Part shown: positions 42,095 through 49,995 of the stretch, one piece after another
Numbering within the stretch: the stretch's first letter is position 1
How the letters are laid out: each line of letters begins with the position of its first letter
The notes under the pieces: model-generated
The model's input: the letters and a program-made list of their open reading frames with translations, nothing else
Databases searched by the model: none
What the model was told of the DNA's origin: nothing
NCBI GenBank assembly: GCA_904419545.1
Contig: CAJFRY010000006.1
Coordinates: 90,609 to 142,383 of the forward strand
DNA length: 51,775 bases
Direction of reading: 5' to 3'
Source: Candidatus Woodwardiibium gallinarum
Lineage (GTDB): Bacteria; Bacillota; Clostridia; Oscillospirales; CAG-382
Position numbers and translations under genes: made by a program

Positions 42095-44297
42095 GACCTT
42101 CTGCCTGCTGCTGGCCTGCCTGCTGGTATTTTCCCTCCTCCCGCTGACCGCCGGCGCGGCGGAAGTGCCGTCCGTGACGGCATCGGTGGAAAGCGGCGGT
42201 GTCCTCTACGCGGGGCAGGCGCTGACCGTGACGGTCACGGGCGCGCAGTCCGCCGCGCTGTTCCTCAACGACGACCCCGCCGTGACGCCGGACGGCGGCG
42301 GGACATACACCTTCGGCGCCGACCGGCTGCGCACCGGCGCCAACCGGCTGCGCGTCTCGATGACCGACGCATCGGGAGACGTCGCCGAGCGCTTTCTTCT
42401 CTTCACCGTGCGCGAAGTGCCGGCCTACACCTTCCGGCCGGACGGTGCGGGCGCGCTGCTGGAGGGCGACGGGCTCGAAGGGACGATGTACGGCGCAACC
42501 ACCTGCAAGAACATCAACATGTACCAAAACCGGCTCGGCCTGTTCGGCAGCGAAGCGCTGCGGCAGTCGACCGAGGCGCTCGTCGCTTTCGCAGAGCGGG
42601 AGAACATCGTGACGGAGGCGGTCAACGGCTGTCTGCCCTATCAGAGCTTCGTGGTCTCGGTGACCGGCGAGGCGGGGACGGCGGCCGTCTCCTACCGGGG
42701 CGAAACCGGCAACGGCGACCCCATCCTGCTGAAAATCTACAACCACCGCGAAAATCGCTGGGACACACTGGGGACGGTCGAAAGCGGCGAGACGGGCACC
42801 TTTCTCGCCGAGCTGCTGACCTGCTCCGAGGACGGGAAGCTGCGCGTAACGGCGCAGCCCGCCACACCCGCGGACGGCGGCGACACGCTGCTGTGGGAGG
42901 AGGCGGGAAGCGAAAACCGCTTTGAGACGGTCAACCTCGGCGGCTATGACTTTATACTCCTGCACCTCAGCGACGCCGGATCCGCCACGCTGGCGTGGGC
43001 AGACGAGGTGCTGCGGCTTTACGCGGACCGCAACGCGGTTCTGCTGCTGTCCGGCGGGGATTCGGAAACGGTTTGGGATTCGCTCGTCCTTCCCCGCCCC
43101 AATGTCCGGGCGGTTCTCCGCCGCGGCGACGGGACGGCCGCACGGCTGCGGACGGCGGACGGCCGCGCGGTGCTCGAGCTGACGGCGAAGGCCGGAGACA
43201 CGCCTTCCCTTCGTTTCACGCGCGGCAGTCAGGTGATCTTGTCCGACGGCCAAGTGTATGATCTGGAGCTGATTGACACGCCGCTTTCGATCCGCACGTT
43301 TGACTTTACCGTCGGCACCGGCGTGTTCCGCTTCGAGGACGGGGAAGCGTCCTACGACGCGCTGTTCGCAAGCTTCGACTACAACGGCCGAACCTTCTTT
43401 ACGCCCATTCTGCGGCAGGACAACGAGGAAATGCTTTACGCCGTCCCCGAGGATACCAACGACTACACCGAGCATTCCGAACGCTATTCCTCCGACTGGC
43501 GGGCAAATGTCATGCCCTCGCTGCGCTACGGAGACGAGGCTGCCGCCCCCGCGCGCGGCACCTACACAAACGACCTTTCCCTGCTCCCGGCAGAGGACGG
43601 GCTCACGGTCGAGGACGGCGGGACGTTCGTCTGTACGCCGGAGGCGGGGAACGCCGGCGGCGCCGACCTGTATTTCGGCGTGACGGCGAACGCGGACGTG
43701 CGCTGGGACATCACACTGCAAACGGCTTCCGGAAATACGGTCCGCTTTTCGCAGGAGCTGGCCGCCTGCTTCGGCTTTGACGTCCCCGAGGCGCCGTCCG
43801 GCACGTGGGCGGGCTATATCCCGATGTCCGACTGGCTCGATGCGGACGACACGGTGGTGCGCGTGACCTTTACGGCCTACGGCGGGACGGCGGTGTTTGA
43901 CCGGCTGTTTCTCGCGCAGTCGGCCGGCGGCGTCTACCGCTTCGAGGCGGAAGGCGCCGTGCGCGAGGTGCGTGCGGCCGCAGAACGGGTGCTCTATGCC
44001 CCGTCCGACCCGTCGAAGCCCGGGTACACGTTCACCGGCTGGGCGGACGAAACCGGCACACTGACCGAGTTTCCGCGGATTGCCGATGGGCAGGGCGGCG
44101 CATACACTGCGGTATTCACCGAAAATCCCGACCCCGCACGTGCCGAGGAGCTGCACGAGGAGGTCGCACTGGCCCCGATCACCGGCAGCACGCGCACGCA
44201 GACGACGGCGGAGCCGGACAGCGGCGGCGCGTGGTATCTGCTCCTGCTGGCGATTCCGTTGGTGCTGCTTCTGTTCGCCGCAAAACGCCGGAAGTAA
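42081..44297 (+). CDS. Large secreted, C-terminally anchored surface protein
   Basis: 738 residues. Signal peptide at 1-27 (LLLACLLVFSLLPLTAGAAE). A long beta-rich extracellular part follows, with a first Ig-like module (about 30-115) and several unassigned beta domains. A Listeria-Bacteroides repeat-like module (PGYTFTGWADETG, near 645-675) comes next, then a C-terminal membrane helix and a KRRK tail. Ser, Thr and Asp are frequent and cysteine is rare, as in cell-surface proteins. It overlaps the upstream membrane-protein gene by 14 bp. Ligand or enzymatic role unknown. Confidence 0.8.
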   Translation: MRTNKTFCLLLACLLVFSLLPLTAGAAEVPSVTASVESGGVLYAGQALTVTVTGAQSAALFLNDDPAVTPDGGGTYTFGADRLRTGANRLRVSMTDASGDVAERFLLFTVREVPAYTFRPDGAGALLEGDGLEGTMYGATTCKNINMYQNRLGLFGSEALRQSTEALVAFAERENIVTEAVNGCLPYQSFVVSVTGEAGTAAVSYRGETGNGDPILLKIYNHRENRWDTLGTVESGETGTFLAELLTCSEDGKLRVTAQPATPADGGDTLLWEEAGSENRFETVNLGGYDFILLHLSDAGSATLAWADEVLRLYADRNAVLLLSGGDSETVWDSLVLPRPNVRAVLRRGDGTAARLRTADGRAVLELTAKAGDTPSLRFTRGSQVILSDGQVYDLELIDTPLSIRTFDFTVGTGVFRFEDGEASYDALFASFDYNGRTFFTPILRQDNEEMLYAVPEDTNDYTEHSERYSSDWRANVMPSLRYGDEAAAPARGTYTNDLSLLPAEDGLTVEDGGTFVCTPEAGNAGGADLYFGVTANADVRWDITLQTASGNTVRFSQELAACFGFDVPEAPSGTWAGYIPMSDWLDADDTVVRVTFTAYGGTAVFDRLFLAQSAGGVYRFEAEGAVREVRAAAERVLYAPSDPSKPGYTFTGWADETGTLTEFPRIADGQGGAYTAVFTENPDPARAEELHEEVALAPITGSTRTQTTAEPDSGGAWYLLLLAIPLVLLLFAAKRRK

Positions 44298-44496
44298 AGG
44301 CAAAGCGTACACCGAGGAAATAAGCCTTCTTCATGCAAGCCGTAATGCAGCATGTTTTGCCGGGCTTTGCATGCCGCAAACCAATTGACCGAATGATCGG
44401 TGTTCGAAATCCCTTCGGGCAAGGGTTTGCAAAACCGTTTCACGTCTTTTGCAGAGCCAAAGCAACAACGGCTATGCCGCCTGCTTTTCCCCGCAT

Positions 44497-44538
44497 ACGG
44501 GGCTGCCGCTTGTGACTTTTCACTTGCGGCAGCCCCGT
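44497..44538 (+). terminator. Long stem-loop downstream of the surface protein gene
   Basis: Perfect 13-bp stem ACGGGGCTGCCGC (44497-44509) with its complement (44526-44538), extended by an inner GTGA/TCAC. AATAAATTT follows rather than a T-run, so it is a likely but unusual terminator or an mRNA end stabiliser. Confidence 0.55.
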
Positions 44539-44626
44539 AATAAATTTACAGATACACGGTGTATGGTCTTTCGGATGGTTTATACCAAAACGCAGGCAAA
44601 TAACTTTCGCACACTCCGTTATATAA

Positions 44627-44786
44627 GATTTTGCTCGGCGAAAGCCTCCGCAAAATCCGATTTTGCCCGTCAAAGGCCTTCGCAAAATCTGATTTTGCCC
44701 ATCAAAGGCCTTCGCAAAATCTGATTTTGCCCGTCAAAGGCCTCCGCAAAATCCGATTTTGCCCGTCAAAGGCCTTCGCAAAATCC
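44627..44786. repeat. Five tandem copies of a 32-bp hairpin repeat
   Basis: Units start with GATTTTGC at 44627, 44659, 44691, 44723 and 44755, exactly 32 bp apart. Each boundary forms a GCAAAAT/ATTTTGC hairpin with a 3-nt loop. The first unit is diverged, the others differ by one to three bases (ccg/ctg, ttc/tcc). An AATCC/GGATT palindrome closes the array near 44783-44797. There are no unique spacers, so it is not CRISPR. The 32-bp period is not a multiple of three, so it is not coding. Confidence 0.9.
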
Positions 44787-44834
44787 GAATCGGATTATAC
44801 TCGGTTGCCATACGGCTTTGAATCGCGTTCAAGT

Positions 44835-44872
44835 ATCAAAAAACAGTGCTGCGGACCTTTTGCCCGCAGCAC
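44835..44872 (-). terminator. Terminator of the antiporter operon
   Basis: Minus-strand GTGCTGCGG/CCGCAGCAC stem (44846-44854 with 44864-44872) followed by TGTTTTTTG. Confidence 0.85.
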
Positions 44873-45000
44873 AGATTGCTTTCAAAAAGAGAAAATATCG
44901 GTTCCAAAACCTTTTACGCTATTCCTGCCCCGCACGTCCGGCTGTCTTTGGGTACCGGGCGTAAGGAGCCGGAAACATCAAGTGCAAACGCCTTCTTTTC

Positions 45001-46188
45001 CTATTTTCCCGCTTGCTTCTGAATCTCACCGGCCTTGGTCAGGCTCAGCTTCGTGACCGCCGGACCGATGATCTCATAAATCAATGTGCCGCAGAGAATG
45101 ACGGCGCGTATGGTATCGGCCTGATCGGCGGGAAGCACCTGCTGCGCGACCAGGGTCAAGCCGATGGCGACGCCCGCCTGCGGAATCAGCGTCGGGCCGA
45201 TGTAGCGGCAGACCGCTTTAGGCGCTTTCATCAGCTTTGCGCCAAGGTACGCGCCGAGCATTTTGCCGAGGACACGAACGACGACGTAGATAATACCGAC
45301 CAGCCCGATCTGCGGAATGACCGAGACGTCCAGGCCCGCGCCCGAAACGACAAAAAACATCATAAACAGCGGCGGGGTCATCGAATCGGCAAGGTCGGCC
45401 ATTTCATCGCTCTCGCCGGAGACATTGCAGAAGACCGCGCCCAGCGCCATACAGGACATCAGTGCGGAAACATCCAGCAGCGTCGCCAGCCCGGAGGCAA
45501 GGAAAATGAAAGCGATGAGGATCGCCTGCCGGTTGCCCGGCTTTTTGAAAAAACGCATCGGCACCAGCATCCCCAGCCCGCAGGCCGCGCCCAGCAGAAG
45601 TGCAAGCGCGATTTCCCAGAACGGTTCGAGGATCGACAATGCTATATTGGCTCCGGCAGAGCCGGAGATGGTCCGGGCAATCGTCACCGAAAAGCCGAAT
45701 GCGATCAATGCGACCGCGTCGTCAAGAGCGACGACGCTCATAAGCGTCTCGGTCACGGGCCCGCGCGCCTTATACTGCTTGATGACAAGGATCGTGGCCG
45801 CCGGTGCGGTCGCGGCGGCGATGGCGCCGAGCACGAGCGCAAATTCTACGTCGAAGCCGAAAGCGACCAGCGCGCCCTGCACGAGAAAGACGGCGACCAG
45901 CGCTTCAAAAACCGCAATAACCACGGGCGTAAAGCCGACCCGCTTGAAGTACGAACGCTTGAAGGTCAATCCGACCGTAAACGCGATGAACGCCAGCGCC
46001 ATTTCCGAAATGAGCGAGAAATCGTCGACGATCGTTTCGGGCAGAAGCCTGAGAACGCAGGGTCCGATCACCAATCCTGCGACAAGATAGCCGGTGACGT
46101 TGGGCAATTTTACAAATTTCGCCAGACGGCCGAACAGAAGCCCTGCGATGAGAAGAATCGCAAGGTACATCAGGACATTCAATTCCAT
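45001..46188 (-). CDS. Cation/proton antiporter (CPA2/NhaP-Kef-like)
   Basis: 395 residues from ATG 46188 with AAGGAAA upstream. Twelve to thirteen membrane segments. An N-terminal LLIAGLLFGRLAKFVKLPNV half and the functional VALDDAVALIAFG segment with a double Asp are typical of electrogenic CPA2 antiporters. GAIAAATAPAATILV precedes it. It should exchange Na+ or K+ for H+. No TrkA-N domain follows the membrane part. The neighbour 49 bp upstream is a small PII-like protein in the same operon, which may regulate it. Confidence 0.9.
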   Translation of the reverse strand: MELNVLMYLAILLIAGLLFGRLAKFVKLPNVTGYLVAGLVIGPCVLRLLPETIVDDFSLISEMALAFIAFTVGLTFKRSYFKRVGFTPVVIAVFEALVAVFLVQGALVAFGFDVEFALVLGAIAAATAPAATILVIKQYKARGPVTETLMSVVALDDAVALIAFGFSVTIARTISGSAGANIALSILEPFWEIALALLLGAACGLGMLVPMRFFKKPGNRQAILIAFIFLASGLATLLDVSALMSCMALGAVFCNVSGESDEMADLADSMTPPLFMMFFVVSGAGLDVSVIPQIGLVGIIYVVVRVLGKMLGAYLGAKLMKAPKAVCRYIGPTLIPQAGVAIGLTLVAQQVLPADQADTIRAVILCGTLIYEIIGPAVTKLSLTKAGEIQKQAGK

Positions 46189-46237
46189 TGTAACGTTTTC
46201 CTTCTTTCCGAACGTAAAGAGAGCGCAGAAAACCGCA

Positions 46238-46609
46238 TCACAGCACGGTCGTTTCGTAAAGGCCGTCGGCAAAGGTCACCGGCAGAGCAAATAAAATACC
46301 CGTGTCCGGCTGCGCGAGATCACCGACCTTTTCGCGGATGACGCGCCGCACGCGTTCGCGCATCGATTTGTCAATGACCATAAAAATGGTTTTGCTCTCC
46401 CTTCGGTCTGAAGCGGCAAAAGCCCGAAAGGCAGCGATGATGTGGCTGTCCTCGGCATCGGCCAGCGCATGTGCCATCCCGCTTGAGGAGACAGTCGTCG
46501 CACCGGGAATGCCGGCGTCGTTGAGGGCGTACAGGAGCTTATTATACACCTCTGTTTTATACAACACAAGCACGAGCAGCTCGAGCCCGCCAGAATCCGC
46601 ATTGGTCAT
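46238..46609 (-). CDS. PII-like regulatory protein, antiporter-linked
   Basis: 123 residues from ATG 46609 with AAAGGA 13 nt upstream. The beta-alpha-beta pattern (LELLVLVLYKTEVYNKLLYA, then SKTIFMVIDKSMRERVRRVI) matches a ferredoxin-like PII-type trimer. The T-loop region lacks the canonical uridylylation Tyr. Stand-alone PII-like proteins next to transporters usually bind a nucleotide or ion and gate the partner. Here that would be the antiporter 49 bp downstream. Ligand unknown. Confidence 0.7.
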   Translation of the reverse strand: MTNADSGGLELLVLVLYKTEVYNKLLYALNDAGIPGATTVSSSGMAHALADAEDSHIIAAFRAFAASDRRESKTIFMVIDKSMRERVRRVIREKVGDLAQPDTGILFALPVTFADGLYETTVL

Positions 46610-46721
46610 ATAGGATCGCGTCCTTTCCCGTTTTTGTCCGCCAAGGCGCCGAAATCCCTGCCTTTCAGCGGAGATTCCGGCGCACGGCGGCTTTTCTTCA
46701 TTCATTTTAATGCACGTAAGC

Positions 46722-46750
46722 ATTATAATACGCAAGCGTTCAAATAACAA
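46722..46750 (-). promoter_or_regulatory. Promoter of the PII-like/antiporter operon
   Basis: Minus strand TTGTTA (46750-46745), 17 bp, TATAAT (46727-46722), about 110 bp upstream of the start. Confidence 0.65.
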
Positions 46751-46768
46751 TCGCCATATTGCACAAAA

Positions 46769-47431
46769 TTACGTCGTATAATCGCCGTTATACGACACGA
46801 GCGAAGCATTCTCCACTCCGGGCAGCGCGCCGATGCGCTCCGGAAGATCCGCGCCGCCTACGGATTTCAGTTCTACGGTCAGCTCGATTCGGCCGCCTGC
46901 GCAAACCTTGCTGCGCAGCGTGGTTTTATACTCGTCCAGCAGCGCCTCCACCGACGCGAGCGCTTCGGTATCGCAGCCGACGACGAGCAGATAGCTTTTC
47001 TCATTCCAGCGCAGGCGAGTGAAAAGGATCACCGCCGCCGCGACAATCAGGTTGCCGTAAAGCACAACGTAATACAGCCGCGCCCCTGCGGCGATGCCCG
47101 CAGCCACCGACCAGAAGAGATACATAAGATCAACCGGATCCTTAACTGCGGTCCGAAAGCGGATCATCGACAGCGCGCCGAGCGCGCCGAGCGAAAAAGC
47201 AAGGTTGGAGGCAACACAGAGAATGATCATCGCCGAGACGACCGTCATCAGCGGCAGCGTGATATTGAAGCGGCGGTCATAGAGCACACCCTTGGAAAAC
47301 AGGCGATAAACAAGATAGATCAGACAGCCTGCAACAACGGACATCAGCATCGTGACAATGACAGTCGCTGTGGTCACCTCCGCGTTGCCCGTCGAGAGAC
47401 TGGTTTGCAGATAAGTCCAAAAGTCGTTCAT
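46769..47431 (-). CDS. DUF4956 membrane protein
   Basis: 220 residues. Three or four membrane segments (about 20-45, 60-85, 105-140) include the conserved LGALSMIRFRTAVKDPVDLMY stretch, followed by a cytoplasmic ferredoxin-like domain (about 145-220). This is DUF4956, commonly encoded next to VTC-domain proteins, as here (99 bp from the VTC gene). Probably the membrane partner of the VTC protein in making or moving a polyphosphate-like or other phosphorylated product. Inference from gene pairing. Confidence 0.88.
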   Translation of the reverse strand: MNDFWTYLQTSLSTGNAEVTTATVIVTMLMSVVAGCLIYLVYRLFSKGVLYDRRFNITLPLMTVVSAMIILCVASNLAFSLGALGALSMIRFRTAVKDPVDLMYLFWSVAAGIAAGARLYYVVLYGNLIVAAAVILFTRLRWNEKSYLLVVGCDTEALASVEALLDEYKTTLRSKVCAGGRIELTVELKSVGGADLPERIGALPGVENASLVSYNGDYTT

Positions 47432-47529
47432 CGTTGCGCAAATCCTTTCTTGCGGATATCAGGCAAATGCCTTTATGCCGGGAGATGCGTCCGGTCGGAG
47501 AACAAAATCCGCCGTGCGCCAAGGTGCCG

Positions 47530-48270
47530 CTAACGAGTGCACCCTTCAAGCCATTCTCCTCCCGGGAGCGCAGCGCGCCCGCCGGCGCGCTGCGCGTCGC
47601 GGCAGACAGCATACTTCGACAGCGAAACGCGGCGCTGACGGTCGGTTTGCAGTGCCTTACGAATATATGCAGGCAAAAAGCCGTCGAATTTAACCTCCAT
47701 CAGCAGAAATCCCGGGCGATAGCAGGACAGACGCCGCAGTCGGCCGCTGAACAGGTCCCTGTCCCCCACGCAGGCGCAGAGGTCTTTGTCAAAGGTGACG
47801 CGGACGTTACCTGCTTCACAGACGAATGCCTCCCGCCGGTATTCCACAATCACCGACGGCGCCAGCAGCCGCGTCCGCGCCGCCGTACGCAGCGCACCCC
47901 GCAGGCCCGGCGCATCCGGCTCGGGAAGCACGCCGGACAAGAGCGCGTCATACTCCTGCCGGGTCAGGCGCTCGCTCTCCTTACGGCAGAGCGCGCCGAA
48001 TTTGGCCTTGCGCTCGAGCTTGATACATCCGTCGTCCCCATCATAGATGCGCAGACGGAATTTTTCACGCCGAAGCAGGCCGGAAGTCTTATCCGTATAA
48101 GCGGACGCATATATGTCGTCAAAATACAGACTGCGCACTTCGTAGCCGCCGCCGGAAGCGTGCGCGTCGGGCCGCAGCAGTGCGGAAAGCCGCTCGCGCA
48201 GCTCCAGACAGGCGCCGCGGTCGATAAGATATTTCAGCTCGTGCCGCAGCCGAACGCCGGAAGAGTCCAT
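47530..48270 (-). CDS. VTC-domain (polyphosphate polymerase-like) protein
   Basis: 246 residues. The tunnel-fold signature is seen in RHELKYLIDRG, VRSLYFDDIYASAYTDKT, REKFRLRIYDG, CIKLERKAKFG, VIVEYRREAFV, VRVTFDKDL and LLMEVKFDGFLPAYI, with the Arg/Lys/Glu residues that line the phosphate tunnel. VTC4 of yeast makes polyphosphate from ATP; bacterial single-domain versions are usually near DUF4956 and CotH genes. A CotH kinase gene is not in this window. A possible transposon edge lies about 50 bp upstream of the start. Confidence 0.9.
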   Translation of the reverse strand: MDSSGVRLRHELKYLIDRGACLELRERLSALLRPDAHASGGGYEVRSLYFDDIYASAYTDKTSGLLRREKFRLRIYDGDDGCIKLERKAKFGALCRKESERLTRQEYDALLSGVLPEPDAPGLRGALRTAARTRLLAPSVIVEYRREAFVCEAGNVRVTFDKDLCACVGDRDLFSGRLRRLSCYRPGFLLMEVKFDGFLPAYIRKALQTDRQRRVSLSKYAVCRDAQRAGGRAALPGGEWLEGCTR

Positions 48271-48322
48271 ACAAATTTAACCTGCCCTTTACATGAAAAT
48301 GGGTGTAAAAGAACGGCGCAGC

Positions 48323-48356
48323 AAGGGAGAGGCTTCGTAAGGAAGTTCTCTCCCTT
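48323..48356. terminator. Stem-loop between VTC and TnpV genes
   Basis: AAGGGAGAG (48323-48331) pairs with CTCTCCCTT (48348-48356), with an inner CTTC/GAAG. It sits at the boundary between the GC-rich chromosome and the accessory segment. Confidence 0.45.
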
Positions 48357-48422
48357 CGGCTTTTGTAGTCAGCCGGAATGATTGGATTTGTAGGAAAATC
48401 AATCGTATTGGAGGATTACAAA

Positions 48423-48803
48423 ATGAAACAGTACATCTATAACGAGCAAAACGGTCTTTGGTACGAACTGCGGGGCGATTATTATATGCCCTGCTTGAAA
48501 TTACAAGCCGAAAACGAAGAACGGCACATCGGCGTATGGGGGCAGCGGCATTTGCGGTATATTGGAGAGCACAAAAAGGCTCTTTATACCAGCCTTTTAA
48601 CAAGCGGCAAGCTGCAATCCTATCTTGCCGATGTTGAGGAACAGGCTCAGGATCTGTTTGACCGGCTTATGAAACAGCGGGCAGAGCGTGAGAGCATTAC
48701 CGAAACCTCGAAAGCCGACAATCAGATGGAATGGGTTGGCAGGATAAATGCCCTGCGGTCGGCGGTTATAGAAACCGTCAATGCCGAGGTGATTTTCGTA
48801 TGA
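48423..48803 (+). CDS. tnpV: TnpV transposon-encoded protein
   Basis: 126 residues from ATG 48423 with TTGGAGGA upstream. The start YIYNEQNGLWYELRGDYYMP and the IGVWGQRHLRYIGEHKKALY segment are characteristic of TnpV proteins carried by Firmicute integrative elements. Its function in transposition is not known. The next small gene overlaps its stop as ATGA. No integrase or transposase is visible, so this is likely a fragment or edge of an element. Confidence 0.88.
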   Translation: MKQYIYNEQNGLWYELRGDYYMPCLKLQAENEERHIGVWGQRHLRYIGEHKKALYTSLLTSGKLQSYLADVEEQAQDLFDRLMKQRAERESITETSKADNQMEWVGRINALRSAVIETVNAEVIFV

Positions 48804-48946
48804 GGAAGAAGAAATACCACCTTTATTTGACGGCAGAAGAAAGACGGTATCTTTTCGAGGCTCTGCTGACTTACCGCAATAAGCTGCTGGCGCAGGGCAG
48901 ATATACAGGCCTTGTGGACGAGGTAATGATAAAGCTGCAAAAATGA
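48800..48946 (+). CDS. Small transposon-associated protein
   Basis: 48 residues from ATG 48800, which overlaps the TnpV stop (ATGA). Basic start (MRKKKYHLYLTAEERRYLFE), a single helical unit. Such short frames follow tnpV in many conjugative elements. Function unknown. Confidence 0.75.
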   Translation: MRKKKYHLYLTAEERRYLFEALLTYRNKLLAQGRYTGLVDEVMIKLQK

Positions 48947-49191
48947 GCCTGTAACGCTTTCAAATGCAAAAACGAGGGGCAAGGTACAAACACCTTGCCC
49001 CTCAAAGTTCAGGCTCTGAAAACGGCTTATAATCAGGCTTTTTTGACCTCTAAATGTCCACACGGCGGAATAGACGGTTTGATTTGAACTGTTGATCGTG
49101 CTTCTGTTTTTTATCGAAAAAGTATTGAATTCCAGCAAGTTTTATGGTAAGGTTATATATGTAGAATTATATTCAGAAAGAGGTCTTGACT
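48947..49191. other. Intergenic, mobile-element flank
   Basis: Contains the hairpin at 48974-49003. The rest up to 49191 is AT-rich with no supported gene. A poor promoter may lie in 49125-49175 (TTGAAT at about 49125, then AT-rich -10-like sequence). Confidence 0.4.
48974..49003 (-). terminator. Strong hairpin, terminator on the minus strand
   Basis: GAGGGGCAAGGT (48974-48985) with its perfect complement (48992-49003), followed on the minus strand by GTTTTTGC. It could insulate the chromosomal genes from transcription entering from the mobile segment. Confidence 0.75.
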
Positions 49192-49338
49192 ATGATGGTG
49201 AGAAGGGAGAAAATGCTGATAAGCAAGCACAGCATAACTGCGCCCTTTTTTCCTGTCAAGAGAAGAACTACATATTTTTTCAAAGGCGTATTCCGCCCGT
49301 TTTTATACGGGTGGGGTACGCCTTTTTGTGTTGCCTGA
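49192..49338 (+). CDS. Candidate 48-residue leader peptide of the TetR gene
   Basis: A frame from ATG 49192 (AGAGG upstream) encodes a basic, aromatic-rich peptide ending in FCVA. A full intrinsic terminator (49282-49325 plus T-run) is embedded in its 3' end. This is the layout of leader-peptide attenuation seen before ribosome-protection resistance genes. It lies 63 bp before the TetR start. It is not proven to be translated. Confidence 0.4.
   Translation: MMVRREKMLISKHSITAPFFPVKRRTTYFFKGVFRPFLYGWGTPFCVA
49282..49327 (+). terminator. Terminator within the leader frame
   Basis: AAAGGCGTA (49282-49290) with TACGCCTTT (49317-49325), with inner CCCGT/ACGGG, followed by TT. Confidence 0.8.
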
Positions 49339-49369
49339 TAAACAGTACAAATTTTTTCTCATAGAATTT

Positions 49370-49379
49370 ACTAATTAGT
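49370..49379. promoter_or_regulatory. Candidate TetR operator
   Basis: Perfect ACTAATTAGT palindrome, embedded in TTACTAATTAGTTAA, 22 bp before the start of the TetR gene. Placement suits autoregulation. Confidence 0.5.
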
Positions 49380-49401
49380 TAATCAAAATAATGGGAGGTG
49401 A

Positions 49402-49995
49402 ATGGTATTGCAAGAAAAAGGTATCCCGGAAAGACGTACAACATTTTTGGAAACCTGTTTCGATACCTTTTGCAAGAGTGGACTGGAAAACACCAGCCTG
49501 CAAATGCTGGCGGAGGCCTGCGGCGTTACCAATGGGGCGCTGCTCTACTACTTCGGCAGTAAAGACAACATTATCATCGAATCCACCGCCCACTGTATGG
49601 CAAAGGTGGAGGACGACTTTATGGCACAGGCCCCCACCAGTTTTGCGGACATCGAACGGTTTTTGCGGGAAATGCCTTATCTCACCGCAAAACTCCACGG
49701 GGCAAAATACCGCTTTATGTATCAGGTATATGCAAGTCCAAAGTACCGGGAATGCGGCAAGGAATTTTTCAAAGGCGTAAATATAAGGTATCACAATTAT
49801 GCAGAACTGCTTTCCGGCAAACTGGGGATGCCCGCAGATTTTATCCAGGGCATGACCTATCTGTTTGTCCGTGCCTGTGTTCATTTTGCTCTGTTTGAGG
49901 ACGAGGACTATTTACAGTTACAGTTAAATGCAATTCGTACTTCCCTGCGGACGTTCATGAGTGCCGGAAAATTAAACGAGGAGGAAACACTATGA
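49402..49995 (+). CDS. TetR/AcrR family regulator
   Basis: 197 residues. The N-terminal helix-turn-helix (about 25-46) has NTSLQMLAEACGVTNGALLYYF followed by GSKDNIIIES, typical of TetR. The C-terminal ligand domain is divergent. ATG 49402 follows GGGAGGTG closely; TTG 49408 gives better spacing and may be the true start. The stop overlaps the next gene's ATG (ATGA, 49992-49995), so it is co-expressed with the surface-protein gene. Ligand unknown. Confidence 0.88.
   Translation: MVLQEKGIPERRTTFLETCFDTFCKSGLENTSLQMLAEACGVTNGALLYYFGSKDNIIIESTAHCMAKVEDDFMAQAPTSFADIERFLREMPYLTAKLHGAKYRFMYQVYASPKYRECGKEFFKGVNIRYHNYAELLSGKLGMPADFIQGMTYLFVRACVHFALFEDEDYLQLQLNAIRTSLRTFMSAGKLNEEETL

Noticed and set aside
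42033-44312. A 759-codon antisense frame opposite the secreted protein gene
   Set aside because: It is the mirror of a GC-rich gene. The sense frame has a signal peptide, a ribosome site and sensible composition, and the antisense product is rich in Arg, Gly and His with no domain.
44627-44797. CRISPR array
   Set aside because: The units are contiguous 32-bp repeats with no unique spacers, and no cas gene is nearby.
44631-45056. A 141-codon frame with repeated peptide through the 32-bp array
   Set aside because: The 32-bp period is not divisible by three, so every third unit returns to the same frame by arithmetic. No ribosome site or domain is present.
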